In this document: positions 8,287 through 15,457 of the stretch, in pieces | Position numbering within the stretch: the first letter of the stretch is position 1 | How the letters are laid out: the number at the start of each line of letters is the position of its first letter | Assembly (NCBI RefSeq): GCF_002684405.1 | Contig: NZ_NYVD01000002.1 | Location: 1-40,016, forward strand | Source of the DNA: Parvibaculum sp. | GTDB taxonomy: Bacteria; Pseudomonadota; Alphaproteobacteria; Parvibaculales; Parvibaculaceae | DNA length: 40,016 nt | Reading direction: 5' to 3' | The notes under the pieces: model-generated | Told to the model about the DNA's origin: nothing | The model's database searches: none | Seen by the model: the letters and a program-made list of their open reading frames with translations, nothing else | Made by a program: the position numbers and the translations under genes

Positions 8287-9243
8287 ATGTCGCTCGTAGC
8301 CGCGCTCACCGCGCGTCCCGACATATCCGCCGCCCTGCAGCAGGCAAGCCGGAAGACCGGCGCAGATTTCGACTATCTGCTGCAGACGGCCATGCGCGAG
8401 TCGAGCCTCGATTGTTCCGCGAAATCAGGGACTTCGAGCGCGACGGGGCTTTTTCAGTTTACCGAGCAGAGCTGGCTTTCGACGCTCAAGAATTACGGTG
8501 GAGAGCTTGGGCTGGGCAATGAGGCGGCCAAGATCACCCAGGGCGCGGACGGCAAATACTGCGTGGCAAATGCTGCCGATCGGTCGGAAATTCTTTCCCT
8601 GCGCAAGGACCCGGAAGTGTCCGCGCTGATGGCCGGAGCCTATACGCAGGAAAGCGCGAACATTCTGCAGTCGCGTCTGGGGCGCGAGCCGTCGGGCGGC
8701 GAACTCTATATCGCGCATTTCCTCGGGGCGGGCGGGGCGTCGAAGCTGATCTCGACCGCCGAGGACGATCCGACGATGCCCGCGGACATGCTCTTCCCGG
8801 CGGCGGCGAAGGCGAACAAGTCGATTTTCTACGAGGCTTCCGGTCGTGCGCGCACGGCGAACGAAGTCTATCAGAAGCTCATCAGCAAACATGCGGATGC
8901 CGGCACGGGTGGCGGTGCGGCAAGCATGGCGGCGGCCATTCCTTTCGACGTAAAGGGTGGTACGGGAATGGCCGCCAGCCATGCGGATAGAGAGGCTTCG
9001 CCGGGGAGGCGGTACGTACCGTCTTCCGGGCAAGCCCGTCTCTTCAGGCCCGACAACATGCCGGGGAGCGGGGCGCTGAAGCTCAGCCCCGCCGTGGTGC
9101 AGATCCTCGCCTCGCTGGATCCGTTGCCGGAAGGCGACAAGGCGGCGAAGGACAAGGACGAACCGAGGGAGCAGCACGGCGCCATTGGTACCTGGCAGGA
9201 CCTTGCCCGGCCATCTTATGAGGCGTTCAAAGCCACCGCCTGA
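8287..9243 (+). CDS. Transglycosylase SLT-domain protein without signal peptide
   Basis: This 318-residue protein has a lysozyme-like transglycosylase domain in residues about 10-180, followed by a low-complexity Ala/Gly-rich tail. The catalytic region reads AMRESSLDCSAKSGTS with Glu38 as the likely acid, then TGLFQFTEQSWLSTL, the SLT goose-lysozyme pattern, and IAHFLGAGGASKLI later. The enzyme class cleaves the MurNAc-GlcNAc bond of peptidoglycan. The N-terminus (MSLVAALTARPDIS) has no Sec or lipoprotein signal, which is unusual for a wall enzyme. I chose the ATG at 8287 because GGAAAGGAAG lies upstream and an in-frame extension to 8029 would run through the divergent MFS gene. Flagellum-associated transglycosylases also lack signals, but no flagellar gene is nearby. 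Confidence 0.8.
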   Translation: MSLVAALTARPDISAALQQASRKTGADFDYLLQTAMRESSLDCSAKSGTSSATGLFQFTEQSWLSTLKNYGGELGLGNEAAKITQGADGKYCVANAADRSEILSLRKDPEVSALMAGAYTQESANILQSRLGREPSGGELYIAHFLGAGGASKLISTAEDDPTMPADMLFPAAAKANKSIFYEASGRARTANEVYQKLISKHADAGTGGGAASMAAAIPFDVKGGTGMAASHADREASPGRRYVPSSGQARLFRPDNMPGSGALKLSPAVVQILASLDPLPEGDKAAKDKDEPREQHGAIGTWQDLARPSYEAFKATA

Positions 9244-9280
9244 GCGGCCTAGCCTATCGCGCCGGCCTTTGTCGGTCGGG

Positions 9281-9862
9281 TCAGCTTTGCTCGACGATAG
9301 CGCGGACCGCTTTCACGATGTCCTTGTCGAGTTCGCGCCGCGATACGGCGATCCGGCCTTCGACGCCCCTGAAAAGCGACAAGCCCTCGAACAGGCTCAT
9401 CAGGATGACGGCGCAGCGCTTAAGCTGTGCCGGTTTCGCCTGGGGATATTCCGAGGCGACGATACTCTCCACATAGGATTGGTAACGCGCGTAATAGCGG
9501 GCAAGGACAGCGTTGGCCTTGTCGTCGCGCGCGGCGAGTGCCCAGAGTTCGAAGAACATCCGGCAGTTGCTTGCGGAAAGCTGATCTTCGAGCACGAAGG
9601 CGACCATGGCCTCGATCCCTTCGCGTTTCGGGCGGGTTTCGAAAACCTCGATCGAGCGTGTGAGCGAGCGGTCGAAAATCGCCTCCAACAGAGCGTCGGG
9701 CCCGTCGAAATAGTACTGAACATGCGAGAGGCGCAAGCCGAGCCGGTCGGCAACACCGCGCATGGACAGGCCTCCATACCCCGCCTCGACCAGTATTTCC
9801 TCGGCTGCATCGAGAATTTCTTCGATGCGTCGCTGGCCCTTGGCGCCGGTCCTTCTCGCCAT
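9281..9862 (-). CDS. TetR-family repressor of the adjacent GMC cassette
   Basis: This is a 193-residue TetR/AcrR-type regulator. Residues about 10-57 form the DNA-binding part: RIEEILDAAEEILVEAGYGG, then the helix-turn-helix LSMRGVADRLGLRLSHVQYYF. The rest is a helical ligand-binding domain typical in length. GCGAGGGAAG precedes the ATG. It is divergent from the five-gene run starting at 9974, and two copies of the palindrome TGGTC-N4-GACCA lie in the 111 bases between them. I infer that it represses that operon and possibly itself until a small ligand, perhaps the oxidoreductase substrate, binds. The regulator-operator pairing is an inference from layout, not shown directly. Confidence 0.88.
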   Translation of the reverse strand: MARRTGAKGQRRIEEILDAAEEILVEAGYGGLSMRGVADRLGLRLSHVQYYFDGPDALLEAIFDRSLTRSIEVFETRPKREGIEAMVAFVLEDQLSASNCRMFFELWALAARDDKANAVLARYYARYQSYVESIVASEYPQAKPAQLKRCAVILMSLFEGLSLFRGVEGRIAVSRRELDKDIVKAVRAIVEQS

Positions 9863-9916
9863 CTTCCCTCGCTGTCTCCGGTCATTCGCGGATATGCCGC
9901 CCTTTTATCCCAAAAA

Positions 9917-9930
9917 TGGTCTCTTGACCA
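9917..9930. promoter_or_regulatory. Operator copy 1, TGGTC-N4-GACCA
   Basis: A perfect 5-bp inverted repeat (TGGTC, spacer TCTT, GACCA) sits in the divergent space between the TetR gene and the Tat-signal gene. An identical repeat with a different spacer lies 27 bases downstream. The size, symmetry and position fit a TetR-type operator. Confidence 0.75.
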
Positions 9931-9943
9931 AAAAATATAAAAA

Positions 9944-9957
9944 TGGTCACATGACCA
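9944..9957. promoter_or_regulatory. Operator copy 2, TGGTC-N4-GACCA
   Basis: This is the second copy of the inverted repeat, with spacer ACAT. The two copies are separated by an A/T-only stretch containing TATAAA at 9936-9941, unusual in this GC-rich sequence and likely to overlap the divergent promoters. This copy ends about 16 bases before the start codon at 9974, so binding here would block transcription or early elongation of the operon. Confidence 0.75.
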
Positions 9958-9973
9958 AAAATGAGGATGGCAA

Positions 9974-10555
9974 ATGCAGCGACATACAGGTCTTTCAAGG
10001 CGGGGTTTTCTGAAAGCCGGGGGCGCGACCGCGGCAGGCGTGGCGGTGCTGGGGCTTGCCGGCGTAGCGGTGCCTGGCGGTGAGCACTATGGCGAGATCG
10101 TGGGCGATGAGCGGCCGGGCGTTTTGACGGAAAAGGAGTTCGCCGTTCTCATCCTTGCAGTGGACGGCCTGATCGGCCAAGCGGGGGATCTGCCTTCAAC
10201 ACGCGAGACCCGGACCGCCGCGCGGATCGATAGAGAGCTCTCTCTGGTCGGCGGACAACTTCTCGAGGATATGAAGGCGTCGCTCCTTTATCTCGAATAC
10301 CGGCCGCTTCTGGGCGGTGGCCTCACGCGGTTCACGAAGATGGCGCCGGGCGAGCGGCTTGGTCTTCTGACGGAGTTGCAGCATTCCGGGGATGTTCTCG
10401 AGCGGAGCATCTATGCGGGCATCCGTTTTATGGCTGTCTTCTTCTTCTACACCGACCCTCGGGCATGGGCGCATATGGGCTATGGCGGTCCTCTTGTCTC
10501 GCCGAAGTTTTTCCCGGGCGGCAACCGGATCGAAAATCTTGGAGCGCCGGCATGA
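9974..10555 (+). CDS. Tat-exported small subunit (gluconate 2-dehydrogenase subunit 3-like)
   Basis: The protein has 193 residues. The N-terminus carries a twin-arginine signal, SRRGFLKAGG, followed by a hydrophobic Ala/Gly-rich stretch (about residues 15-33), so it should be exported folded. The mature part, with LTEKEFAVLILAVD near its start, resembles the small third subunit of membrane-bound GMC dehydrogenases such as gluconate 2-dehydrogenase, which helps carry the flavin subunit across the membrane. GAGGATGG precedes the ATG. Its TGA overlaps the ATG of the GMC gene (ATGA), which suggests translational coupling and a tight complex. It is the first gene of the cassette controlled by the divergent TetR regulator. 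Confidence 0.75.
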   Translation: MQRHTGLSRRGFLKAGGATAAGVAVLGLAGVAVPGGEHYGEIVGDERPGVLTEKEFAVLILAVDGLIGQAGDLPSTRETRTAARIDRELSLVGGQLLEDMKASLLYLEYRPLLGGGLTRFTKMAPGERLGLLTELQHSGDVLERSIYAGIRFMAVFFFYTDPRAWAHMGYGGPLVSPKFFPGGNRIENLGAPA

Positions 10556-12099
10556 TCGTAGAGGGACGGGACGCAAAGGGGGCACTCCGCGAGACGGTGG
10601 ATGTCGTCATCATCGGATCGGGCTGTGGCGGCGCCACCGCGGCGAAACATCTCGCGGAGGCGGGGCTTTCGGTCGTCATACTGGAGCAGGGCGGCTATTT
10701 CACGGCGGGTCGCGGCGATCTCGATCAGCTTTCCGACAATATGCTGGCCCGCATTGACGGCGGGCGTGGCCTCGGGACGAGCGTGAACGGCGAAATTGCC
10801 TTGATGTATGGAAACTGCGTCGGCGGCGCGAGCGTGCATTACTGGGCCGATAGCTGGCGGCTGCCGGAAGACCGCAATGCGCTCTACCAGTCGCGCGGCG
10901 TCAGTGGGCATGAAGTCGAGGTGCTGGCACCGATCTTCGAGGAGATCGAGCGCGACCACAATGTGCACAATGCCGCTCCGCACTATCGCAACCGGATGAA
11001 CGAGTTCTTCATCGAGGGGGCAACGAAGCTTGGCTGGCATGTGGAAGATGTGCCGCAGGCGCGGCGGGGCTGCGTTGCAAGCGGACACTGCTATCAGGGC
11101 TGTTCTTACGACGCAAAACAGAGCCAGCTCGTCACCTATGTCCCCGCGGCGCTGAAAGCCGGGGCGCGGCTTTATGCCGATTGCCGTGTCATCGCGATTG
11201 AGCGCGATATGAAGACGGGTCGGGCGAGCGGCGTGCGGGCCGTTTTTGTCGACAGTGCGAGTGGACAGCCGACGGATGCGACACTGGAGGTGAAGGCACG
11301 GGCGGTGGTGCTTGCGGCAGGCGGTTACGGATCGCCCGCCGTCTGGCTCCAGACGGGGCTTCCCAATGGTTCAGGGCAGGCGGGAAAAAACCTCTTCACC
11401 AATCCCAATCCCTATCTCTATGCGCTTTACGACGAGCCGGTCTATATGTGGCAGAATATTCCCGCCGCTGTCGGCACGTCCGATTTCCGCCTTGCCCGCT
11501 ATGAGGATGGCGTTTATCGCGAAGGCGGTTATCTGCTGCATCCCAATCAACTCCAGCCGGAATTCCTGGCGGCAACATTGCCCGGGTTCGGCAATTCACA
11601 TGCGTCGCTTATGGCCGAACTGCCGCAGATAGGCGGCGCGGTGAGCTGGATCGACGATGAGCATGGCGGCGAAGTGCGTCTGAACGCCGACGGCTTGCCG
11701 GAATATCACTACAAGCTTCGCGGCGACGACATTCTGAAGCTGCGCGATGCGATGAAGAAGCAGGCAATGCTGCTTTTTGCCTCCGGCGCGCGGGAGGTTC
11801 TGGTGCCCGATATTCGCGGGACCAGGCTCAGGGGCACGGACGAGATCGGGCTGCTCGACGAAATCGATGTGGAGAACGGTGCGATCCTGTTCGGGGCGCC
11901 GCATCCCGCTGGTGCGTTGCGTATGGGAGACGATCCTGCGACCTCGGTTGTTGCGAGTACGCATGAGGCACATGAAGTGCCGGGGCTGTATGTGGCCGAT
12001 CCGAGCGTCTTTCCGCTACCGCCCAGCGTGGACCCGTCGCTGACCATCATGGCGTTCTCCGTTGTCGCCGCGCGCCATATCCAGAACGCGTTGCTCTAG
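10552..12099 (+). CDS. GMC-family FAD oxidoreductase, catalytic subunit
   Basis: This 515-residue flavoprotein would oxidise an alcohol or sterol-type substrate. The FAD-binding Rossmann motif is VVIIGSGCGGATAAKHL (about residues 19-35), followed by VVILEQGG and GNCVGGASVHYWAD. A Cys-rich segment, GCVASGHCYQGCSYDAKQS, matches GMC enzymes of the dehydrogenase branch. The C-terminal signature has APHPAGALRMGDDP with the usual His, then YVADPSVFPLPPSVDPSLTI. It has no signal peptide of its own, so it is probably exported with its Tat-signal partner encoded just upstream. The usual cytochrome c subunit of such complexes is not encoded here. Instead two small membrane proteins follow nine bases downstream. 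The natural substrate is unknown. Confidence 0.88.
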   Translation: MIVEGRDAKGALRETVDVVIIGSGCGGATAAKHLAEAGLSVVILEQGGYFTAGRGDLDQLSDNMLARIDGGRGLGTSVNGEIALMYGNCVGGASVHYWADSWRLPEDRNALYQSRGVSGHEVEVLAPIFEEIERDHNVHNAAPHYRNRMNEFFIEGATKLGWHVEDVPQARRGCVASGHCYQGCSYDAKQSQLVTYVPAALKAGARLYADCRVIAIERDMKTGRASGVRAVFVDSASGQPTDATLEVKARAVVLAAGGYGSPAVWLQTGLPNGSGQAGKNLFTNPNPYLYALYDEPVYMWQNIPAAVGTSDFRLARYEDGVYREGGYLLHPNQLQPEFLAATLPGFGNSHASLMAELPQIGGAVSWIDDEHGGEVRLNADGLPEYHYKLRGDDILKLRDAMKKQAMLLFASGAREVLVPDIRGTRLRGTDEIGLLDEIDVENGAILFGAPHPAGALRMGDDPATSVVASTHEAHEVPGLYVADPSVFPLPPSVDPSLTIMAFSVVAARHIQNALL

Positions 12100-12108
12100 G
12101 GGGTTTCC

Positions 12109-12495
12109 ATGATCCTTGTTCCTTTTCTTCTCTGGCGTTTCTTCTTTCTTGTTCTTGCCGTGAATTACGGCATGACGGTGCAGACCATTCTGGCAGGCGA
12201 GTTCGATCACACGGGCCTGCCCGCAGCGATGACGACCATGGAAGCCGTGGCCAATGGCGTCGAGGCTTTCGGCTGGTTGCTGGTGTTCGTGCTTTCGTGG
12301 ACCGGCAGACGGCAGGGCGCGGCGCGGATTGCGGTGTTCCTGGCGGGACTTCTCTTCTTCGACGTCGTCACGACATTCATCCTGCCGATGCCTTTGCCGC
12401 CCTATTTCCTTGCCTGGGGGACGGTGCTTGTCGGCGTCGAGCTGCTGGGCGCACGAGCGCTTTACCGGGAGGTGCAGCATGAATCGGTCGCATAA
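12109..12495 (+). CDS. Four-span membrane protein, paralog A of a tandem pair
   Basis: This 128-residue protein is largely hydrophobic with about four membrane spans (around residues 4-24, 43-62, 69-90 and 98-118). I do not recognise a family. It aligns along most of its length with the next protein: shared TGLP near residue 36, an ANG...GW pattern in span 2, LSWT after it, FLAG in span 3, then D-x-x-TT, LP-x-MP and PP. This shows the two genes arose by duplication. It starts nine bases after the GMC gene, inside the same operon. By analogy with three-subunit GMC dehydrogenases it may anchor the complex or pass electrons to quinone, but no heme ligand pattern is evident. Confidence 0.7.
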   Translation: MILVPFLLWRFFFLVLAVNYGMTVQTILAGEFDHTGLPAAMTTMEAVANGVEAFGWLLVFVLSWTGRRQGAARIAVFLAGLLFFDVVTTFILPMPLPPYFLAWGTVLVGVELLGARALYREVQHESVA

Positions 12496-12868
12496 CTCCG
12501 AATGGGGACTGCCTCTGTTCTTTGCACTGATCGGTTTCATCTTCTGGGCAAATGTACCGGGTCTCCATGCCGGTCTCTTCGCGCGAACCGGATTGCCTGA
12601 CGCTGTCATCCCTCTGCACATGATTGCCAATGGGGCCCAGGGGACGGGTTGGTTTCTCGTGGCTTGGCTGAGCTGGACCTGCCGCTGGCGTATGGCGGCG
12701 TGGCTTGCCTATTTCCTCGCCGGTATGTGGTGCTGGGACATGATGACTACGGCCTATCTGCCGCATATGCCCGTTCCACCCCTTCAATGGTGCTGGGGGC
12801 CGGCAAGCGTCGTGCTGATGGTGGCCGCGGCGAACCGTCTTTGGCGCCGCCCTTCCATTGCATTCTGA
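12479..12868 (+). CDS. Four-span membrane protein, paralog B of a tandem pair
   Basis: This 129-residue membrane protein is homologous to the preceding one. The common core is TGLP (residues about 38-41), IANG with GW six residues on, LSWTC, YFLAGMWCWD, MTTAYLP and MPVPP. Trp is enriched in the spans compared with paralog A. The ATG at 12479 lies within the end of the upstream gene (17-base overlap) and is preceded by CGGGAGGTGCAGC, an excellent ribosome binding site. The longer frame from 12254 overlaps paralog A too far to be real. The pair may form a heterodimer in the membrane. The conserved Asp after span 3 is a candidate functional residue. Confidence 0.7.
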   Translation: MNRSHNSEWGLPLFFALIGFIFWANVPGLHAGLFARTGLPDAVIPLHMIANGAQGTGWFLVAWLSWTCRWRMAAWLAYFLAGMWCWDMMTTAYLPHMPVPPLQWCWGPASVVLMVAAANRLWRRPSIAF

Positions 12869-12893
12869 TCCACCTCTACAACCAGGTATTCCA

Positions 12894-13985
12894 GTGACCA
12901 ATGAAACTGTGCTCATTGCCGGCGGTTATGGCGTTGTCGGCTCGCAAATCGCCAGGCTTCTGAGAAAGCGTTATCCGGAAATCGAGATATTGCTGGGCGG
13001 GCGATCGCCGGGGCAGGGCAAAGAGCTTGCCGAAGAGCTGGGCCGCGCGGCGGCCGTGCGGCTGGATCTTTCCCGCCCCAATCCGTTGGCCGGGCTCGAA
13101 AGGCAGCCCACCATCGTGCTCGGGGCGGTCAACGACATCGATGACAATCTGATGCTCGACGCGATCAGCGCGCATATTCCCTATATCGACATCACGCGCT
13201 GGACCGAACGTATGCGGGGATCGATTTTGCGGGCGGCGATGGAAGATACTTCCGGGGCGCCGGTCGTTTTCGCCTCCTCCTGGATGGCCGCGACGATCGG
13301 CATATTGGTGCGTGAGATGGCAGCCGGTTTCCGGCAGGTCGACCGGATCGAAGTCGGCATCCTCTATGCGGCGAAGGATAAGTCCGGTCCTAATTCGGTT
13401 GAATATATGGACAGGATGGCGCTTCCCTTCGAGGTTCGTGAAGAAGGGCGGGCGGTGATGGCATATCCCTTTCGCAAGGGGATAAAGACAGACTTTCCGG
13501 GAGTGGGGCGCTTTCCGCTCTATCGCTTCGATACGCCGGACCAGATGACGCTCCCCTCCATCACAGGGGCGAGAAGCGTGTCGGCGCGTATCGGTTTCGA
13601 CGACCGAACTTCGGGCCCGTTTCTGAGTTTTCTTGTGCGCTCCGGCTTGTGGGGGCTCATCAGTGGCGAGCGGTTCCGCAAGTTGCGGCATGGGCTGATG
13701 TACAATCCCGGAGAAGGCGGGGCGCATCGGGTTCGTATCGATATCGAAGGTGAGGGCGCGCACGGACCGGCGCGGGAGAGCTGGATCGTCACGGATTCGC
13801 AGGGCCAGACCCATTTGACCGCGACAGGAGCCATGATCCAGCTCGACCGGCTGCTCCGTCAGGGGACACACCAAGCCGGGATTCAGGTCGCGGAAACGGT
13901 TACCGACGCTGAGACGGCGAGGCGGATCATGAATGAGGAGGGTATCTCCGTCGACCGCCTCGCGCAGATGGAGGACGCGGCCTAA
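12894..13985 (+). CDS. Saccharopine-dehydrogenase-like NAD(P)-binding protein
   Basis: This 363-residue protein begins with a Rossmann nucleotide-binding fold, TVLIAGGYGVVGSQIARLL (residues about 5-23), followed by EILLGGRSP, where the Arg may contact NADP. The architecture matches saccharopine-dehydrogenase-like proteins, a broad group including lipid-linked trans-acting enoyl reductases. It is unlikely to make lysine, because no lysine pathway gene is near. The GTG at 12894 gives the natural start just before the nucleotide-binding strand; a TTG at 12858 would overlap paralog B. It is the last gene of the GMC cassette and may act on the oxidised product in the cytoplasm. Its stop overlaps that of the convergent CoA-transferase gene by four bases. 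Confidence 0.75.
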   Translation: MTNETVLIAGGYGVVGSQIARLLRKRYPEIEILLGGRSPGQGKELAEELGRAAAVRLDLSRPNPLAGLERQPTIVLGAVNDIDDNLMLDAISAHIPYIDITRWTERMRGSILRAAMEDTSGAPVVFASSWMAATIGILVREMAAGFRQVDRIEVGILYAAKDKSGPNSVEYMDRMALPFEVREEGRAVMAYPFRKGIKTDFPGVGRFPLYRFDTPDQMTLPSITGARSVSARIGFDDRTSGPFLSFLVRSGLWGLISGERFRKLRHGLMYNPGEGGAHRVRIDIEGEGAHGPARESWIVTDSQGQTHLTATGAMIQLDRLLRQGTHQAGIQVAETVTDAETARRIMNEEGISVDRLAQMEDAA

Positions 13986-15181
13986 CCGATCGCCCCGGCT
14001 TTTCTCAAGCTCTCGATTTCCTCATCGCTGAAGCCCGAGGCCTTCAAGGTGTCGATGGTGTGCTCGCCGAGCGCGGGCGCGGGGCCTTTAGGGCCGTCAT
14101 CGGCGCCAGGAAAGCGGATGGGCGAGGCGGGCGACAGATAGGTGCCCTCTCCGCCGCCTTCTTCGGGCACTTCCACATAGGCGCCGGCGGCCTTGGCCTG
14201 CGGATCGGCAAAGACATCGGCGGGGCGCAGAAGCGGGGCCCAGATCATGTCCTCGGCGTCCAGCTTCTCGCGCCAATAGTCCAGATCGTGCTGGATGAAG
14301 GCCGCGTCCAGGATATCCACAAGGTCGGCTGCATTGGCGCGGCGGTTCTTCGGATTGTCGAAGCGGGAATCGGTTTCGAGTTCGGGCCGGCCGATCACCT
14401 TGCAGATCGCGGTCCAGTCGGTCGAGCCCTGACGCGGGACGATCACGATCCAGGTGTCCCTGGTCTTGAAGAAATTGCTGATGGGCTGGACGGCCTCATG
14501 GCGCGTCTTGGTGGAGCCGAGCTTGCCGTAGCGCAATTGAACGGCGGTGTCGGATCCGGCGGCATAGATGCCGGCGCGTAGAAGCGAGGCTTCCACCAGG
14601 CGGCCCTTGCCGGTGGTCTGGCGTTCGAAGACGGCGGCGAGGATGCCGCCGACCGTGGCCATGCTGGTGGTGTGGTCGCCGATGCCGGTCCGCAGCGATA
14701 CGGGTTCGCCGCCCTTGACGGTCTGCAGCCAGCCGACGCCGGACCGGGCATAAAAGGCGGCGATGTCGAAGCCGGGGCGGTCCCGGTCAGGGCCTTCCAG
14801 CCCGTAGCCGGTGACGCTGGCATAGACGAGGCGCGGATTGATCTCCTTCAGGGAGTCATAGTCCAGCCCTGCGCGCTCCAGCCCGCCGGGCCGCACATTG
14901 GTGATGAAGACGTCGGCATCCTCGACCAGCCGTTTCACTGCCGCCACACCCTCGGGCGTCGCGGTATTGATGGCGAGCCCCTTCTTGCCACGATTGTCGA
15001 GATCGAAGATGGGGCTGCCCTTCAGATGGTCCGCGCCGACATTCGCCATGGTATAGCGCATCGGGCAGCCGTTCAGCGGTTCGATCTTGATGACGTCCGC
15101 TCCCCAGTCGGCAAGGATCCCGCCCGCGCCCGGCGCAGCGATATAGGTTGCCATTTCGATGACTTTAAGACCTTCCAGCAT
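13982..15181 (-). CDS. CaiB/BaiF family (type III) CoA transferase
   Basis: This 399-residue protein moves CoA between a CoA thioester and a free acid through an aspartyl-CoA thioester intermediate. The N-terminal region has LEGLKVIEMATYIAAPGAGG and LADWGADVIKIEP, typical of the family. FDLDNRGKKGLAIN and DVFITNVRPGGLERAGLDYDSL follow, and GPDRDRPGFDIAAFYARSG contains the probable catalytic Asp. The interlocked-dimer proteins of this family are usually 380-430 residues, so the length is normal. GGGGAACCCTG precedes the ATG. It is convergent with the preceding cassette and has no co-directional neighbour within it. The acid it activates is unknown; acyl-CoA genes are common in the window. Confidence 0.9.
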   Translation of the reverse strand: MLEGLKVIEMATYIAAPGAGGILADWGADVIKIEPLNGCPMRYTMANVGADHLKGSPIFDLDNRGKKGLAINTATPEGVAAVKRLVEDADVFITNVRPGGLERAGLDYDSLKEINPRLVYASVTGYGLEGPDRDRPGFDIAAFYARSGVGWLQTVKGGEPVSLRTGIGDHTTSMATVGGILAAVFERQTTGKGRLVEASLLRAGIYAAGSDTAVQLRYGKLGSTKTRHEAVQPISNFFKTRDTWIVIVPRQGSTDWTAICKVIGRPELETDSRFDNPKNRRANAADLVDILDAAFIQHDLDYWREKLDAEDMIWAPLLRPADVFADPQAKAAGAYVEVPEEGGGEGTYLSPASPIRFPGADDGPKGPAPALGEHTIDTLKASGFSDEEIESLRKAGAIG

Positions 15182-15457
15182 CAGGGTTCCCCGTCCGTTT
15201 TCTTGTGTTTCCGGTTGCGGCGATCATCCATGAAAAGCGGGGGGAGTCAAAAGCGCGGTTTTGCCGCCGTCTGACCCGGAAACGGGCGGCCGGACCAGGC
15301 AAATCCGGACGCCTGAAGGTCCGGCGAATATCCAGGTCCGGCGGCGATCATCGTAAACCGGTCCTTAATTATCTTCCCTTAATTTGATCAAGCAGATACA
15401 GGCGGGTGAGGTGGGATTTGCCCGTTGCTTCTTGAAAATCGGGTTCAAGGCGGGGCA
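15182..15457. repeat. Intergenic region with clustered CCGGAC/GTCCGG motifs
   Basis: This 276-base divergent space separates the CoA-transferase and DUF2336 genes. Between 15289 and 15342 it holds GCCGGACC (15289-15296), CCGGAC (15305-15310), GGTCCGGC (15318-15325) and GGTCCGGC again (15335-15342). The first and third form an 8-bp inverted repeat, and the second pairs with the start of the third in an alternative 6-bp stem. This may be a multi-site operator or an RNA structure. I saw no gene and no convincing promoter boxes in the remaining A/T-richer part near 15360-15390. Confidence 0.45.
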
